Positions 34,497 through 42,579 of a stretch of 64,000 nt of DNA are shown here, piece by piece (the stretch's first letter is position 1; each line of letters starts with the position of its first letter). Origin of the DNA: Aeromicrobium massiliense JC14 (lineage in GTDB: Bacteria; Actinomycetota; Actinomycetes; Propionibacteriales; Nocardioidaceae). The position numbers and the translations under genes are program-made. Location: the NCBI RefSeq assembly GCF_000312105.1, contig NZ_HE978637.1, positions 372,001 to 436,000 of the forward strand. The letters run 5' to 3'. The notes under the pieces were generated by a model. That model was given only the letters and a program-made list of their open reading frames with translations. It searched no databases and had not been told where the DNA came from.

Positions 34497-34698
34497 GGCC
34501 TCGATCGCCTCTTCCGAAATGTGTCTGGTGTGGTACAGGACGTCGTGTCAACCCTAGCGCGCTGCGGGCGGCCCGCGCCCCCGGGTCGCGGGGCCGGGCG
34601 CGTCCGCAGCGGGCGCCTACCGGGTGCGTGTCCGATCGCCCGCGGAGGCCGGGTGGATGAGGCTTCCGCAGGTGATCCGCGTCACGCGGGCGCGTCGC

Positions 34699-35139
34699 TC
34701 AGGCGTCGAAGGCGACGTCCACGGTGATCTCGCCGACGCCCGCCAGCGCCTTGGAGACGGGGCAGGTGCGCTTGGCCTCCTCGGCGACGCGGCGGAAGCC
34801 CTCGGCGTCGATGCCCTGGGCGGTGCCGGCGACGGTCAGGTGGATCGCGCTGATCTTGAACCCCTCGGTGTCGGGGCCGAGCTCGACGTCCGCCGAGACC
34901 GCGAGCGTGCCGGGCGTGGCGCCGTGCTTGGCCAGCAGCGCCGACATCTGCATCGCGTAGCAGGACGTGTGCGCGGCGGCGATGAGCTCCTCGGGGCTGG
35001 TCACGCCGCCGGCGTCCTCGGCCGAGCGCCGCGGGAACGAGACCTCGAACGTGCCGGCGCCGGAGCTGGCCAGCTGGACCTCGCCGGAGCCGTCCTCGAG
35101 CGTGCCTTCCCAGGCGGTGTGCGCGGTGCGTGTGGGCAT
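34699..35139 (-). CDS. OsmC-family peroxiredoxin
   Basis: 146 residues. The two redox cysteines of OsmC/Ohr proteins are in AAAHTSCYAMQMSALL and AKRTCPVSKALAG; PEELIAAAHTSCYAMQ is the family signature helix. OsmC proteins reduce organic hydroperoxides with dihydrolipoyl partners. The length and SSGAGTFEVSFPRR fit OsmC rather than Ohr. ATG 35139 follows GAGGAGGACCC. It stands alone, divergent from the FlbD-like gene. Stress control by SigR is possible, but no GGAAT-N18-GTT was found upstream. Confidence 0.92.
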   Translation of the reverse strand: MPTRTAHTAWEGTLEDGSGEVQLASSGAGTFEVSFPRRSAEDAGGVTSPEELIAAAHTSCYAMQMSALLAKHGATPGTLAVSADVELGPDTEGFKISAIHLTVAGTAQGIDAEGFRRVAEEAKRTCPVSKALAGVGEITVDVAFDA

Positions 35140-35284
35140 GGGTCCTCCTCGATGGTGGGTGTGCCCCCTCGACGCTAGACCGGTGCGTGACGGACACAAC
35201 TCGACGACGCGCGTAACCTCCGGCGCCGACGTACGTTGTAGAGGTGCACGACGCCGTCGAGGCGTTCTCGGGAGGGGGAGTCCC

Positions 35285-35539
35285 ATGATCCAGCTGCACC
35301 ACAGCGACGGCCGCGGCTTCTGGCTGAACCCGGACCTGGTCGAGACGCTCTCGGACGCCGATCCCTGGACCCGCATCGACCTGGTGAGCGACCGCGCCCT
35401 GCTCGTCACCGAGTCGCCCGACGAGGTCGCCGCGATCATCGACGCCTACCGCGTCGACCTCTCGCGCCGCGCGACCGCGCCGGCCGAGGCGCCCGCGGCC
35501 CCGCCGCGCGACGCGCAGGTCATCCAGCTGCGTCGCTGA
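35285..35539 (+). CDS. FlbD-like small protein
   Basis: 84 residues. The first 60 (MIQLHHSDGRGFWLNPDLVE, then TRIDLVSDRALLVTESPDEV) match the FlbD fold found in flagellar operons of Firmicutes and spirochaetes: I-x-L-x5-G-x2-F-x-L-N-P-D-L-I/V-E. The tail is Ala/Pro-rich and ends in VIQLRR. No flagellar gene is in the window. A GGGAGGGGGAG ribosome site precedes ATG 35285. The function outside flagellar systems is unknown. Confidence 0.8.
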   Translation: MIQLHHSDGRGFWLNPDLVETLSDADPWTRIDLVSDRALLVTESPDEVAAIIDAYRVDLSRRATAPAEAPAAPPRDAQVIQLRR

Positions 35540-35556
35540 CCCACCCGCTTGTCACC

Positions 35557-35589
35557 ACGAAGGCGCCCGGCCGAGCCGGGCGCCTTCGT
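35557..35589. terminator. Terminator after the FlbD-like gene
   Basis: Arms 35557-35571 (ACGAAGGCGCCCGGC) and 35575-35589 are perfect 15-bp complements around CGA. Confidence 0.75.
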
Positions 35590-35631
35590 CGTGATCAAGG
35601 CGTGTCCGTGCGGCCGCCTATCGTGGCGCGG

Positions 35632-36045
35632 GTGAGTGACGCCGCCGACGAGCTGGTCCGCAGCCCCCCGACGCTCGAGGACTACCTCCACCTGAGGGCC
35701 GCCTCGGGGCTGACGCCGAAGTCGGCGGCGCAGGGGGAGGGCGCCCTGCTCGGCAGCTGGCGATGGAGCGTCGTCCAGCACGCAGGGCGGGCCGTGGCGA
35801 TGGGGCGCGTCATCGGCGACGGCGGCTGGTACTTCCACGTCGCCGACATGGCGACGCTGCCCGAGCACCAGGGCCGCGGACTGGGCCGGCGAGTGCTCGC
35901 CGACCTGCTGGCACAGATCGAGGAGGCCGCGCCGGCAGGCGCGTACGTGACGCTCATGGCCGACGCGCCCGGGCGCCGGTTGTACGCGTCGATGGGCTTC
36001 GTCGAGACCGCGCCCGAGTCGCTGGGCATGCGCCTGGCGCGCTGA
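35632..36045 (+). CDS. GNAT-family N-acetyltransferase
   Basis: 137 residues. The acetyl-CoA loop is VADMATLPEHQGRGLGRRVL (Q-G-R-G-L-G), and the C-terminal APGRRLYASMGFVETAPES is the usual helix-strand end. It resembles small stand-alone GNATs of unknown substrate. TATCGT at 35619-35624, seven bases before GTG 35632, supports this start. Confidence 0.88.
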   Translation: MSDAADELVRSPPTLEDYLHLRAASGLTPKSAAQGEGALLGSWRWSVVQHAGRAVAMGRVIGDGGWYFHVADMATLPEHQGRGLGRRVLADLLAQIEEAAPAGAYVTLMADAPGRRLYASMGFVETAPESLGMRLAR

Positions 36046-36075
36046 TCCGCCCAGCGGCGTGCCGGCGCGCTCGGC

Positions 36076-36738
36076 TCAGACCAGGACGTCCAGCGGCAGG
36101 CCGGCGCACGTGCGCACCGTGGCGTAGGCGGCCGGGTCGACCGGCTCGCCGGCGAACACCTGGGCCTGGGCCGACAGCACGGCGCGGTGGTGGTGGTTGG
36201 CCAGCGTGGCGCCGGCGCCGGCGAAGGTGGCGAGCAGCTCCTTCTCGACCGTCGCGGCGAGCACGTCCGCGCCCATCACGCCGAGCATCTGCCCGTCGCG
36301 CAGCACGGGCACGGTCACGGTGAGGGTCAGCTCGTCGGTGCACACGTAGTCGACGTACGGCCCGGTCACGTGCGAGCGGCCGGTGCGCTGCGGCGTGCGG
36401 AACCACTCCTGGCGGCGGTAGTCGGCGGACTGGACGAGCGCGGGGGACTGGGTCAGCTGCTCGCGCCCGTCGCCCTGCCACCAGGCCAGCGCGTACGACT
36501 CGTCGGCGAGCAGGCCGGGCGTGACGACGAAGCCGGCGCCCATCGTGTGCGGGTCGGCGAGCACCTCCAGCGCGAGCGGGCGGGCCGCGCGCAGCAGGAC
36601 GTCGCTGCGCAGGGGCGCGTCGAACAGCGGCACGAGCCGCTCGCCGAGCGTGGTCAGCGTGCGGACGAGCGGGGAGAAGAACCCCTCGACGGCGCGGACG
36701 CAGTCGTCGGCGGTGGTCTGGGTGGGCGTGACGGGCAT
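36076..36738 (-). CDS. Cache-domain protein without membrane anchor
   Basis: 220 residues. A Cache-like sensor fold is suggested by the central part: VQSADYRRQEWFRTPQRTG, GPYVDYVCTDELTLTVTVPV and LRDGQMLGVMGADVLAATVE, the last a typical Cache strand pair. No membrane helix or signal peptide is seen, so it is a rare cytosolic Cache protein. ATG 36738, with GAGGACC, is preferred over the coupled GTG 36747. It is co-transcribed with the GntR regulator beside the polyamine transporter, so it may bind polyamines or amino acids. Confidence 0.78.
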   Translation of the reverse strand: MPVTPTQTTADDCVRAVEGFFSPLVRTLTTLGERLVPLFDAPLRSDVLLRAARPLALEVLADPHTMGAGFVVTPGLLADESYALAWWQGDGREQLTQSPALVQSADYRRQEWFRTPQRTGRSHVTGPYVDYVCTDELTLTVTVPVLRDGQMLGVMGADVLAATVEKELLATFAGAGATLANHHHRAVLSAQAQVFAGEPVDPAAYATVRTCAGLPLDVLV

Positions 36739-36743
36739 GGTCC

Positions 36744-37487
36744 TCACCGGATCCTCGAGTGCAGCTCGGCGAGCTCGCCGAGGGCCTGACGGACGCGAGT
36801 CCGCATCTGGTGGCGGGCCGCCGCCGCGTCGTGCGTCGCGACGGCGTCCAGGAGCGCGACCTGGTGGGCGCGCACGTCCCCACGGTGCCCCGGCTCGGAG
36901 AGCGGCAGGCGCAGCAGCACGCCGAACTCGGTCTCCGCGCGCATGACGTCGCGGGTCAGCCGGGCCGAGTGGGTCAGCGCGGCCAGGGCCAGGTGGAGCT
37001 CGGTGTCGGCGTGCCGGACGGTGCCGACCTCCTCGACGTCCTCGGGGAGCACGATCTCGCGCAGGTCCTCGGTCTCCTCGGGGTTCGCGCGCTCGGCGGC
37101 GAGCTCGGCGCAGCCGGCCAGGATCGTGGCGTAGTGGACGCCGCGGTCGGCCAGGTCGACGCGGGTCATGCGCGCGAGCCGCTCGTGCAGCCGGGCGTCG
37201 TCGCCGCCGTCGGGACGCGTGACGAACGAGCCGCCGCCGCGTCCCCGGACCGTCGTGACCAGCCCTTGCGCCCGCAGCGAGACGAGCGCCTCGCGGGCGG
37301 TGACCGTGGCGACGCCGAGCATCGAGGCCAGCTCGGGCTCGCTGGGCAGCCGCTCGCCGTCGACCAGCAGCCCGGCGTGGATCGCCTCGGCCAGGCGCTG
37401 CTCGACGCGCGTCGCGCGACCGACGTCGCCGAGCGGCGCGAACACGGCGGTGCGCGCTCGTGAGGACGGGCGGCGGACGGTCGCCAT
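36744..37487 (-). CDS. GntR-family regulator, FadR/FCD type
   Basis: 247 residues. Winged helix at about 25-95 (RVEQRLAEAIHAGLLVDGER, LPSEPELASMLGVATVTARE, TTVRGRGGGSFV). The all-helical FCD effector domain follows, with RHADTELHLALAALTHSARL and HQVALLDAVATHDAAAARHQ, which supply metal-binding Asp/His. FCD regulators sense small carboxylates or amino acids. It is divergent from potA, with an inverted repeat between them, so it likely controls transport as well as itself. ATG 37487 follows AGGAGCCTG. Confidence 0.92.
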   Translation of the reverse strand: MATVRRPSSRARTAVFAPLGDVGRATRVEQRLAEAIHAGLLVDGERLPSEPELASMLGVATVTAREALVSLRAQGLVTTVRGRGGGSFVTRPDGGDDARLHERLARMTRVDLADRGVHYATILAGCAELAAERANPEETEDLREIVLPEDVEEVGTVRHADTELHLALAALTHSARLTRDVMRAETEFGVLLRLPLSEPGHRGDVRAHQVALLDAVATHDAAAARHQMRTRVRQALGELAELHSRIR

Positions 37488-37534
37488 CAGGCTCCTGGGC
37501 TCGGGGAGATGTTTACGAGATCGTGACAGAAATG

Positions 37535-37561
37535 TATGGACATTTAATCTCTGGGTCCATA
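37535..37561. promoter_or_regulatory. Inverted repeat TATGGAC-N13-GTCCATA
   Basis: Perfect 7-bp arms at 37535-37541 and 37555-37561 in an unusually AT-rich stretch between the GntR gene and potA. Likely operator for the GntR regulator and promoter region of the pot operon; the spacing is wider than usual for this family. Confidence 0.5.
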
Positions 37562-37605
37562 GGTTTTCTCCTCAGACCGTGACGCAGACCACTCCGAGGA
37601 GCACG

Positions 37606-38625
37606 ATGAGCCAGCCCGGACCCACCCCCGCGATCCAGCTCGTGGGGCTGGAGAAGCACTTCGGCGACGTCCGCGCCGTCGACGGCGTCGACCTGGAGAT
37701 CGCCGACGGTGAGTTCTTCTCCATGCTCGGCCCGTCCGGCTCGGGCAAGACGACGGTGCTGCGCCTGGTGGCCGGCTTCGAGCAGCCCACCGGCGGCCGG
37801 ATCGTGCTGGGCGGCACCGACGTCACCGGCACGGCCCCGTTCGAGCGCGACGTCAACACGGTCTTCCAGGACTATGCGCTGTTCCCGCACATGAGCGTGC
37901 TCGAGAACGTGGCCTACGGGCTGCGCGTCCGCGGCGTCGGCAAGCGCGACCGCCTGGCCCGTGCCCGCGAGGCGCTGGCGACCGTCCGGCTCGAGCACGT
38001 CGCCGACCGCCGTCCGGCCCAGCTGTCCGGCGGGCAGCGCCAGCGCATCGCGCTCGCCCGCGCGATCGTCGTGCGGCCCAAGGTGCTGCTGCTCGACGAG
38101 CCGCTCGGCGCGCTCGACCTCAAGCTGCGCGAGCAGATGCAGGTCGAGCTCAAGGCTCTGCAGCGCGAGCTGGGCATCACCTTCGTGTTCGTGACCCACG
38201 ACCAGGAGGAGGCGCTGACCCTCAGCGACCGCATCGCGGTCTTCAGCGAGGGGCGCATCGTCCAGCTGGGCACGCCGCAGGAGATCTACGAGTCCCCGCA
38301 GGACGAGTACGTGGCGACGTTCGTCGGCACGTCCAACCTGTTCGCGCCCGAGGACTCCCGTGCCGTGCTCGGCCGCGAGGGACGCTTCGCGCTGCGCCCG
38401 GAGAAGATCAGCCTCTCCGACGGCGACGTCCCGGACGGAGCGCTCAGCGCCCGCGGCGTCGTGGCGGAGACCATCTACCTCGGCACCGGGCGGCGCGTCG
38501 TCGTCGACCTGGAGACGGGGCCGCGGCTGGTGGTGCTCGAGCCGAGCACCGTCGAGACCGCGGTCGAGCGTGGCGACAAGGTCGTCGCCGCGTGGCGCCC
38601 GGACGACCTCGTGGCGCTGTCCTGA
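37606..38625 (+). CDS. potA: Spermidine/putrescine ABC importer ATPase
   Basis: 339 residues. All ABC motifs are intact: Walker A LGPSGSGKTTVLRLV, Q-loop VFQDYALFPHMSV, signature QLSGGQRQRIALARAI, Walker B VLLLDEPLGALD and H-loop FVTHDQEEAL. The C-terminal TOBE domain (about 250-339) is typical of PotA-type subunits. It is the first gene of potA-potD-potB-potC. ATG 37606 follows CCGAGGAGCACG. The polyamine assignment rests on the PotD-type partner and the GABA genes downstream. Confidence 0.9.
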   Translation: MSQPGPTPAIQLVGLEKHFGDVRAVDGVDLEIADGEFFSMLGPSGSGKTTVLRLVAGFEQPTGGRIVLGGTDVTGTAPFERDVNTVFQDYALFPHMSVLENVAYGLRVRGVGKRDRLARAREALATVRLEHVADRRPAQLSGGQRQRIALARAIVVRPKVLLLDEPLGALDLKLREQMQVELKALQRELGITFVFVTHDQEEALTLSDRIAVFSEGRIVQLGTPQEIYESPQDEYVATFVGTSNLFAPEDSRAVLGREGRFALRPEKISLSDGDVPDGALSARGVVAETIYLGTGRRVVVDLETGPRLVVLEPSTVETAVERGDKVVAAWRPDDLVALS

Positions 38626-38660
38626 ACACCCCATCCCACCCAAGAGAGAGGGGTCCAGCG

Positions 38661-39836
38661 ATGACCCTCACCCGCAGAAACGGACGCCTGGGCGGACTCG
38701 CCCTGGCACTGACCTGCAGCCTCGCGCTCAGCGCGTGCGGCGGCGACTCGTCCGACGACGAGGCGGCCGGTCCGCTGAAGGAGCTGGGCAAGACCGAGGG
38801 CCAGGTCTCGATCCTGGCCTGGCCCGGCTACGTCGAGGACGGCAGCAACGACCCGAACGCCGACTGGGTCTCCAGCTTCGAGGAGAAGACCGGCTGCAAG
38901 GTCACGAGCAAGGTCTACGGCACGTCCGACGAGGCGTTCAACCTGGCCAAGAGCGGCGACTACGACGTCGTCGCGGCCTCGGGAGACCTGACGCTGCGCA
39001 TGGTCGCGGCCAAGGCGGCGGCCGAGGTGAACACCGACCTGGTGCCCAACTACGAGAAGGTCTTCGACTTCCTCAAGGACCAGGAGTGGAACACCGTCGA
39101 CGGCAAGAACTACGGCGTCCCGCACGGCTACGGCGCCAACCTGCTCATGTACAACAGCGACGTCGTGAAGCCGGCCCCCACCTCGTGGGACGTCGTGTTC
39201 GACAAGGCGTCCGAGCAGAAGGGCAAGGTCACGGCGTACGACTCGCCGATCTACATCGCCGACGCCGCCATGTACCTCATGGCGACCCAGCCCGACCTGG
39301 GCATCGAGAACCCGTACGCCCTCGACGAGGACCAGCTGGCCGCCGCGGTGGACCTGCTCAAGTCCCAGCGCGAGAACGTCGGCGAGTACTGGTCGGACTA
39401 CCTCAAGGAGGCGCAGGCGTTCAAGACCGGCGACTCGGTGGTCGGCACGACCTGGCAGGTCATCGCCAACACGATCGACCAGGACAACGTCAAGGTCACC
39501 GTGCCCAAGGAGGGCGTCACCGGCTGGAACGACACCTGGATGATCGCGGCCAAGGCCAAGAACCCCAACTGCGCCTACGCGTGGCTGGACCACATCGAGG
39601 ACCCCGAGATCAACGCGCAGGCGACGCAGTACTTCGGTGAGTCGCCCAACAGCCAGGAGGCGTGCGACTTCGCCGAGCCCGGCTTCTGCGAGTCCTACCA
39701 CGCCGGCGACAAGGCCTATTCGGACAAGATCTGGTACTGGCGCACGCCGATCGAGGACTGCCTGGACGGTCGCACGGACGTGAAGTGCACCGACTACTCG
39801 GACTGGACCAAGGCCTGGACCGAGATCAAGGGCTGA
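38661..39836 (+). CDS. potD: Polyamine-binding lipoprotein, PotD-like
   Basis: 391 residues. Signal peptide with lipobox LALSAC; Cys26 would carry the lipid. The mature part follows PotD/PotF: VSILAWPGYVEDGSND, DYDVVAASGDLTLRMVAA, NYGVPHGYGANLLMY and KIWYWRTPIEDCLDGR. Putrescine and spermidine binders use aromatic and acidic residues across the cleft; Trp and Tyr are present but the ligand cannot be fixed by reading. An AGAGAGGGG site precedes ATG 38661. Confidence 0.88.
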   Translation: MTLTRRNGRLGGLALALTCSLALSACGGDSSDDEAAGPLKELGKTEGQVSILAWPGYVEDGSNDPNADWVSSFEEKTGCKVTSKVYGTSDEAFNLAKSGDYDVVAASGDLTLRMVAAKAAAEVNTDLVPNYEKVFDFLKDQEWNTVDGKNYGVPHGYGANLLMYNSDVVKPAPTSWDVVFDKASEQKGKVTAYDSPIYIADAAMYLMATQPDLGIENPYALDEDQLAAAVDLLKSQRENVGEYWSDYLKEAQAFKTGDSVVGTTWQVIANTIDQDNVKVTVPKEGVTGWNDTWMIAAKAKNPNCAYAWLDHIEDPEINAQATQYFGESPNSQEACDFAEPGFCESYHAGDKAYSDKIWYWRTPIEDCLDGRTDVKCTDYSDWTKAWTEIKG

Positions 39837-39837
39837 C

Positions 39838-40746
39838 GTGACCGCACCCAGCACGCCCGTGGTGGCCGCCCCCTCGGGGGCGGCCACCCGCCGGGCCTCC
39901 TCGTTCCTGGCGACGCGTCCGCGCGTCCGCCTCGGCCTGCTCCTGGCCGCGCCGCTGACCTGGCTCGTCCTGGTCTACGTCGTCGCGCTCGCCGCGCTGC
40001 TGGTGACGGCGCTGTGGTCGGTCGACAGCTTCACCGGCGAGCTCGACCGCAGCCTCACCTTCGACAACCTGCGCGAGATCACGACCGAGTCGCTGTACCG
40101 CACCGTCACCCTGCGCACGCTGGGCGTCGCGCTGCTGGTGACCCTCATCGACGTCGTCGTCGCGCTCCCCATCGCCTTCTACATGGCCAAGGTGGCGTCG
40201 CCGCGGGCCCGCCGCATGCTCGTCGTGGCCGTGCTGACCCCGCTGTGGGCCAGCTACCTGGTCAAGGCGTTCGCGTGGCGCTCGATGCTCAGCGAGGGCG
40301 GGCTGGTCGACTGGGTGCTCAACCCCTTCGGCGCGAGCACCCCCGGCTACGGCCTCACCGCCGTGGTGCTGACCCAGGCCTACATCTGGCTGCCGTACGT
40401 CATCCTGCCGATCTACGCCGGCATGGAGCGCGTCCCGGACTCGCTCATGGAGGCCGCGGGCGACCTCGGGGCGTCCTCGAGCCGGACGATCCGCACGGTC
40501 GTCATGCCCCTGGTGTGGCCGGCCGTGCTCGCCGGCTCGATCTTCAGCTTCTCGCTGACGCTCGGCGACTACATCACCGTCAACATCGTCGGCGGCGCGA
40601 ACCAGATGCTCGGCAACCTCGTCTTCACCAACGTCGGCGCGGCCAACAACCTGCCGCTCGCCGCCGCGATCGCGCTCGTCCCGATCGTCATCATGCTCGG
40701 CTACCTGGCCGCGGTGCGCCGCACCGGCGCGCTGGACAACCTGTAG
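39838..40746 (+). CDS. potB: Polyamine ABC importer permease, PotB-like
   Basis: 302 residues with six predicted membrane helices after a cytosolic leader of about 35 residues. The EAA loop that contacts the ATPase is MEAAGDLGASSSRTIRTVVM (consensus EAA-x3-G). It follows potD by one base (stop at 39836, GTG at 39838), so translation is probably coupled. Confidence 0.9.
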   Translation: MTAPSTPVVAAPSGAATRRASSFLATRPRVRLGLLLAAPLTWLVLVYVVALAALLVTALWSVDSFTGELDRSLTFDNLREITTESLYRTVTLRTLGVALLVTLIDVVVALPIAFYMAKVASPRARRMLVVAVLTPLWASYLVKAFAWRSMLSEGGLVDWVLNPFGASTPGYGLTAVVLTQAYIWLPYVILPIYAGMERVPDSLMEAAGDLGASSSRTIRTVVMPLVWPAVLAGSIFSFSLTLGDYITVNIVGGANQMLGNLVFTNVGAANNLPLAAAIALVPIVIMLGYLAAVRRTGALDNL

Positions 40747-40760
40747 GAACGGGAGACCTC

Positions 40761-41561
40761 GTGACCCTCAGCCCGCTCACCCGGCGGCTCCTCGCCGCCG
40801 TCACCGGCCTGGTGCTGCTGGTGATGTACGCGCCGCTGCTCGTCGTCGTGGCGAACTCGTTCAACGCCGACCCGTCGATGACGTGGCCGCCGGACGACTT
40901 CACCACCGAGTGGTGGACCCGCGCGTTCCACAGCCAGGGCGCGCGCGACGCCGTCCTGACCAGTGTCCAGGTGGCCGTGGCCTCGACGGCGGTCGCGCTG
41001 GTGCTGGGCGTGCTCATCGCCTTCGCCCTGCAGCGGTTCAGCTTCTTCGGCAAGAACACGGTCAACCTGCTGGTGATCCTGCCGATCGCGCTGCCCGGCA
41101 TCGTCACCGGCATCGCGCTGAACAACGCGTTCCGGGGCATCCTCGGCGTCCAGCTCGGCATCGCCACGGTGATCGTGGCGCACGCGACGTTCTGCATCGT
41201 CACGGTGTTCAACAACGTCATCGCCCGGCTGCGGCGCACGGGCGGCAACTTCGAGGAGGCCTCGGCCGACCTCGGCGCGGGTGTGTGGACGACGTTCCGG
41301 CTCGTCACGTTCCCGCAGCTGCGCTCGGCGCTGCTCGCCGGCGGCCTGCTGGCCTTCGCGCTGAGCTTCGACGAGATCATCGTGACGACGTTCACCGCCG
41401 GACCCGGCACGACGACGCTGCCGATCTGGATCCTCAACAACCTGTTCCGGCCCAACCAGGCGCCGGTCGTCGCGGTCGTCGCGGTGGTGCTGATCGTCGT
41501 GTCGATCGTGCCGATCTGGATCGCCCAGCGGATCGCGGGGGACACCGAGACGGTGCGCTGA
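40761..41561 (+). CDS. potC: Polyamine ABC importer permease, PotC-like
   Basis: 266 residues, six predicted helices. The EAA loop is FEEASADLGAGVWTTFRLVT. It pairs with PotB to form the channel. GTG 40761 follows GGGAGACCTC. The last gene before a strong terminator. Confidence 0.9.
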   Translation: MTLSPLTRRLLAAVTGLVLLVMYAPLLVVVANSFNADPSMTWPPDDFTTEWWTRAFHSQGARDAVLTSVQVAVASTAVALVLGVLIAFALQRFSFFGKNTVNLLVILPIALPGIVTGIALNNAFRGILGVQLGIATVIVAHATFCIVTVFNNVIARLRRTGGNFEEASADLGAGVWTTFRLVTFPQLRSALLAGGLLAFALSFDEIIVTTFTAGPGTTTLPIWILNNLFRPNQAPVVAVVAVVLIVVSIVPIWIAQRIAGDTETVR

Positions 41562-41581
41562 CGTCGGCCCGACCTGCGCAG

Positions 41582-41611
41582 GGGCGCCCGGCTCGTCGCC
41601 GGGCGCCCTTT
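41582..41611. terminator. Terminator after potC
   Basis: Arms GGGCGCCCGGC (41582-41592) and its complement (41598-41608) around TCGTC, followed by TTT on the plus strand. It also lies at the end of the convergent LysR gene. Confidence 0.8.
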
Positions 41612-41619
41612 CGTCGTCC

Positions 41620-42495
41620 TCAGGCGTAGCGCCGGGCGACCCAGGCCCGCAGGCGCGCGGCCAGGTCGGCGAGCAGGGCGGCACCGGGGTGCTCGGGCGA
41701 CCAGGCGCCGTGCAGCTCGATGCTCACCGTGCGGCCCTCGGACGTGAGCGGCAGCGGCACCAGGTCGAACCGGGGGTCGTCGGTGACCAGCGCGACGCCG
41801 CGCCCACCGGCGGCCAGCGCCTGCGCGACGGTGCCGTTGCTCGCCTCGGTCAGCCGCAGGGGCGGCAGGCCGGCGGCGCTCACCGCCTCGTCGAGGGCGC
41901 GGCGGGCGCCGAACGGCTGGGGCAGGCCGATCAGGTCCCCGACCTCGTGCAGCTCGGCGAGGTCGACCTCGCGGCGTCCGGCCCAAGGATGGTCAGCGCG
42001 CACGTACGCGAGCACCGGCAGCACCGCCAGCGACGTCGCGGCGAGCGGCTCGTCCGGGGGATAGGGCGTGATGACCAGGTCGGCGCCGCGGGCCAGCGCC
42101 TCGGCGGCCGGCAGGTCGTCGGACGTCAGCACCGCCGGCACCGGGTCGGTGCGCTCGAGCGTGGCGATGAACGGCGACACCAGGTCGGTCAGGGTGGTGG
42201 CCGGCGCGGCGATGGTGACGGTCTCGAGCCGGCCCTGGGTGCGCAGCGCGGCCGCCCGGCGCAGGTCGTCCGCACGGCCCAGCACGTCGCGGGCGAGCGG
42301 GAGGAGGGCGCGTCCGCTGCTGGACAGCGTCAGGCGTCCGGCGGCCCGGTCGAACAGGTCCAGGCCCAGCTCGCGCTCGAGCTGGCGCAGCTGGCGCGAC
42401 AGCGCCGGCTGGGTGACACGGACGGCGTCGGCGGCGGCCGAGACCGTCCCGGCGTCGGCGACGGCGACGAAGTACCGCAGGGTGCGCAGCTCCAT
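41620..42495 (-). CDS. LysR-family transcriptional regulator
   Basis: 291 residues. The helix-turn-helix occupies about 1-60 (MELRTLRYFVAVADAGTVSA, AADAVRVTQPALSRQLRQLE) and the two-lobed effector domain about 90-291. It is divergent from gabT-gabD and so is their likely activator. TACGAT at 42502-42507, six bases before ATG 42495, suggests leaderless expression; the candidate operator overlaps it, which fits autorepression. Confidence 0.93.
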   Translation of the reverse strand: MELRTLRYFVAVADAGTVSAAADAVRVTQPALSRQLRQLERELGLDLFDRAAGRLTLSSSGRALLPLARDVLGRADDLRRAAALRTQGRLETVTIAAPATTLTDLVSPFIATLERTDPVPAVLTSDDLPAAEALARGADLVITPYPPDEPLAATSLAVLPVLAYVRADHPWAGRREVDLAELHEVGDLIGLPQPFGARRALDEAVSAAGLPPLRLTEASNGTVAQALAAGGRGVALVTDDPRFDLVPLPLTSEGRTVSIELHGAWSPEHPGAALLADLAARLRAWVARRYA

Positions 42496-42506
42496 GGACG
42501 TATCGT

Positions 42507-42521
42507 ATGCCCCATCGGCAT
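42507..42521. promoter_or_regulatory. LysR-type box ATGCC-N5-GGCAT
   Basis: A perfect 5-bp inverted repeat that also satisfies the T-N11-A rule of LysR boxes (T42508, A42520). It lies between the LysR gene and gabT, next to the LysR -10 hexamer. Confidence 0.55.
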
Positions 42522-42579
42522 GTCGTCCATCGAGAAGAGGTATTGGACGGCATGGCTTCTCGAGGATGATCATGGCCGC

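Noticed and set aside
34517..34551. Perfect TTGACA upstream of kgd as a full promoter
   Set aside because: The -35 is perfect on the minus strand, but no TANNNT falls 16-19 bases away, so I kept it as a note in the kgd entry only.
30105..34727. A very long plus-strand open frame (about 1540 codons) opposite kgd
   Set aside because: Its translation is Val/Arg/Gly/Asp-biased, without domains, and lies exactly antisense to the well-supported kgd gene. High GC creates such open shadows on the opposite strand.
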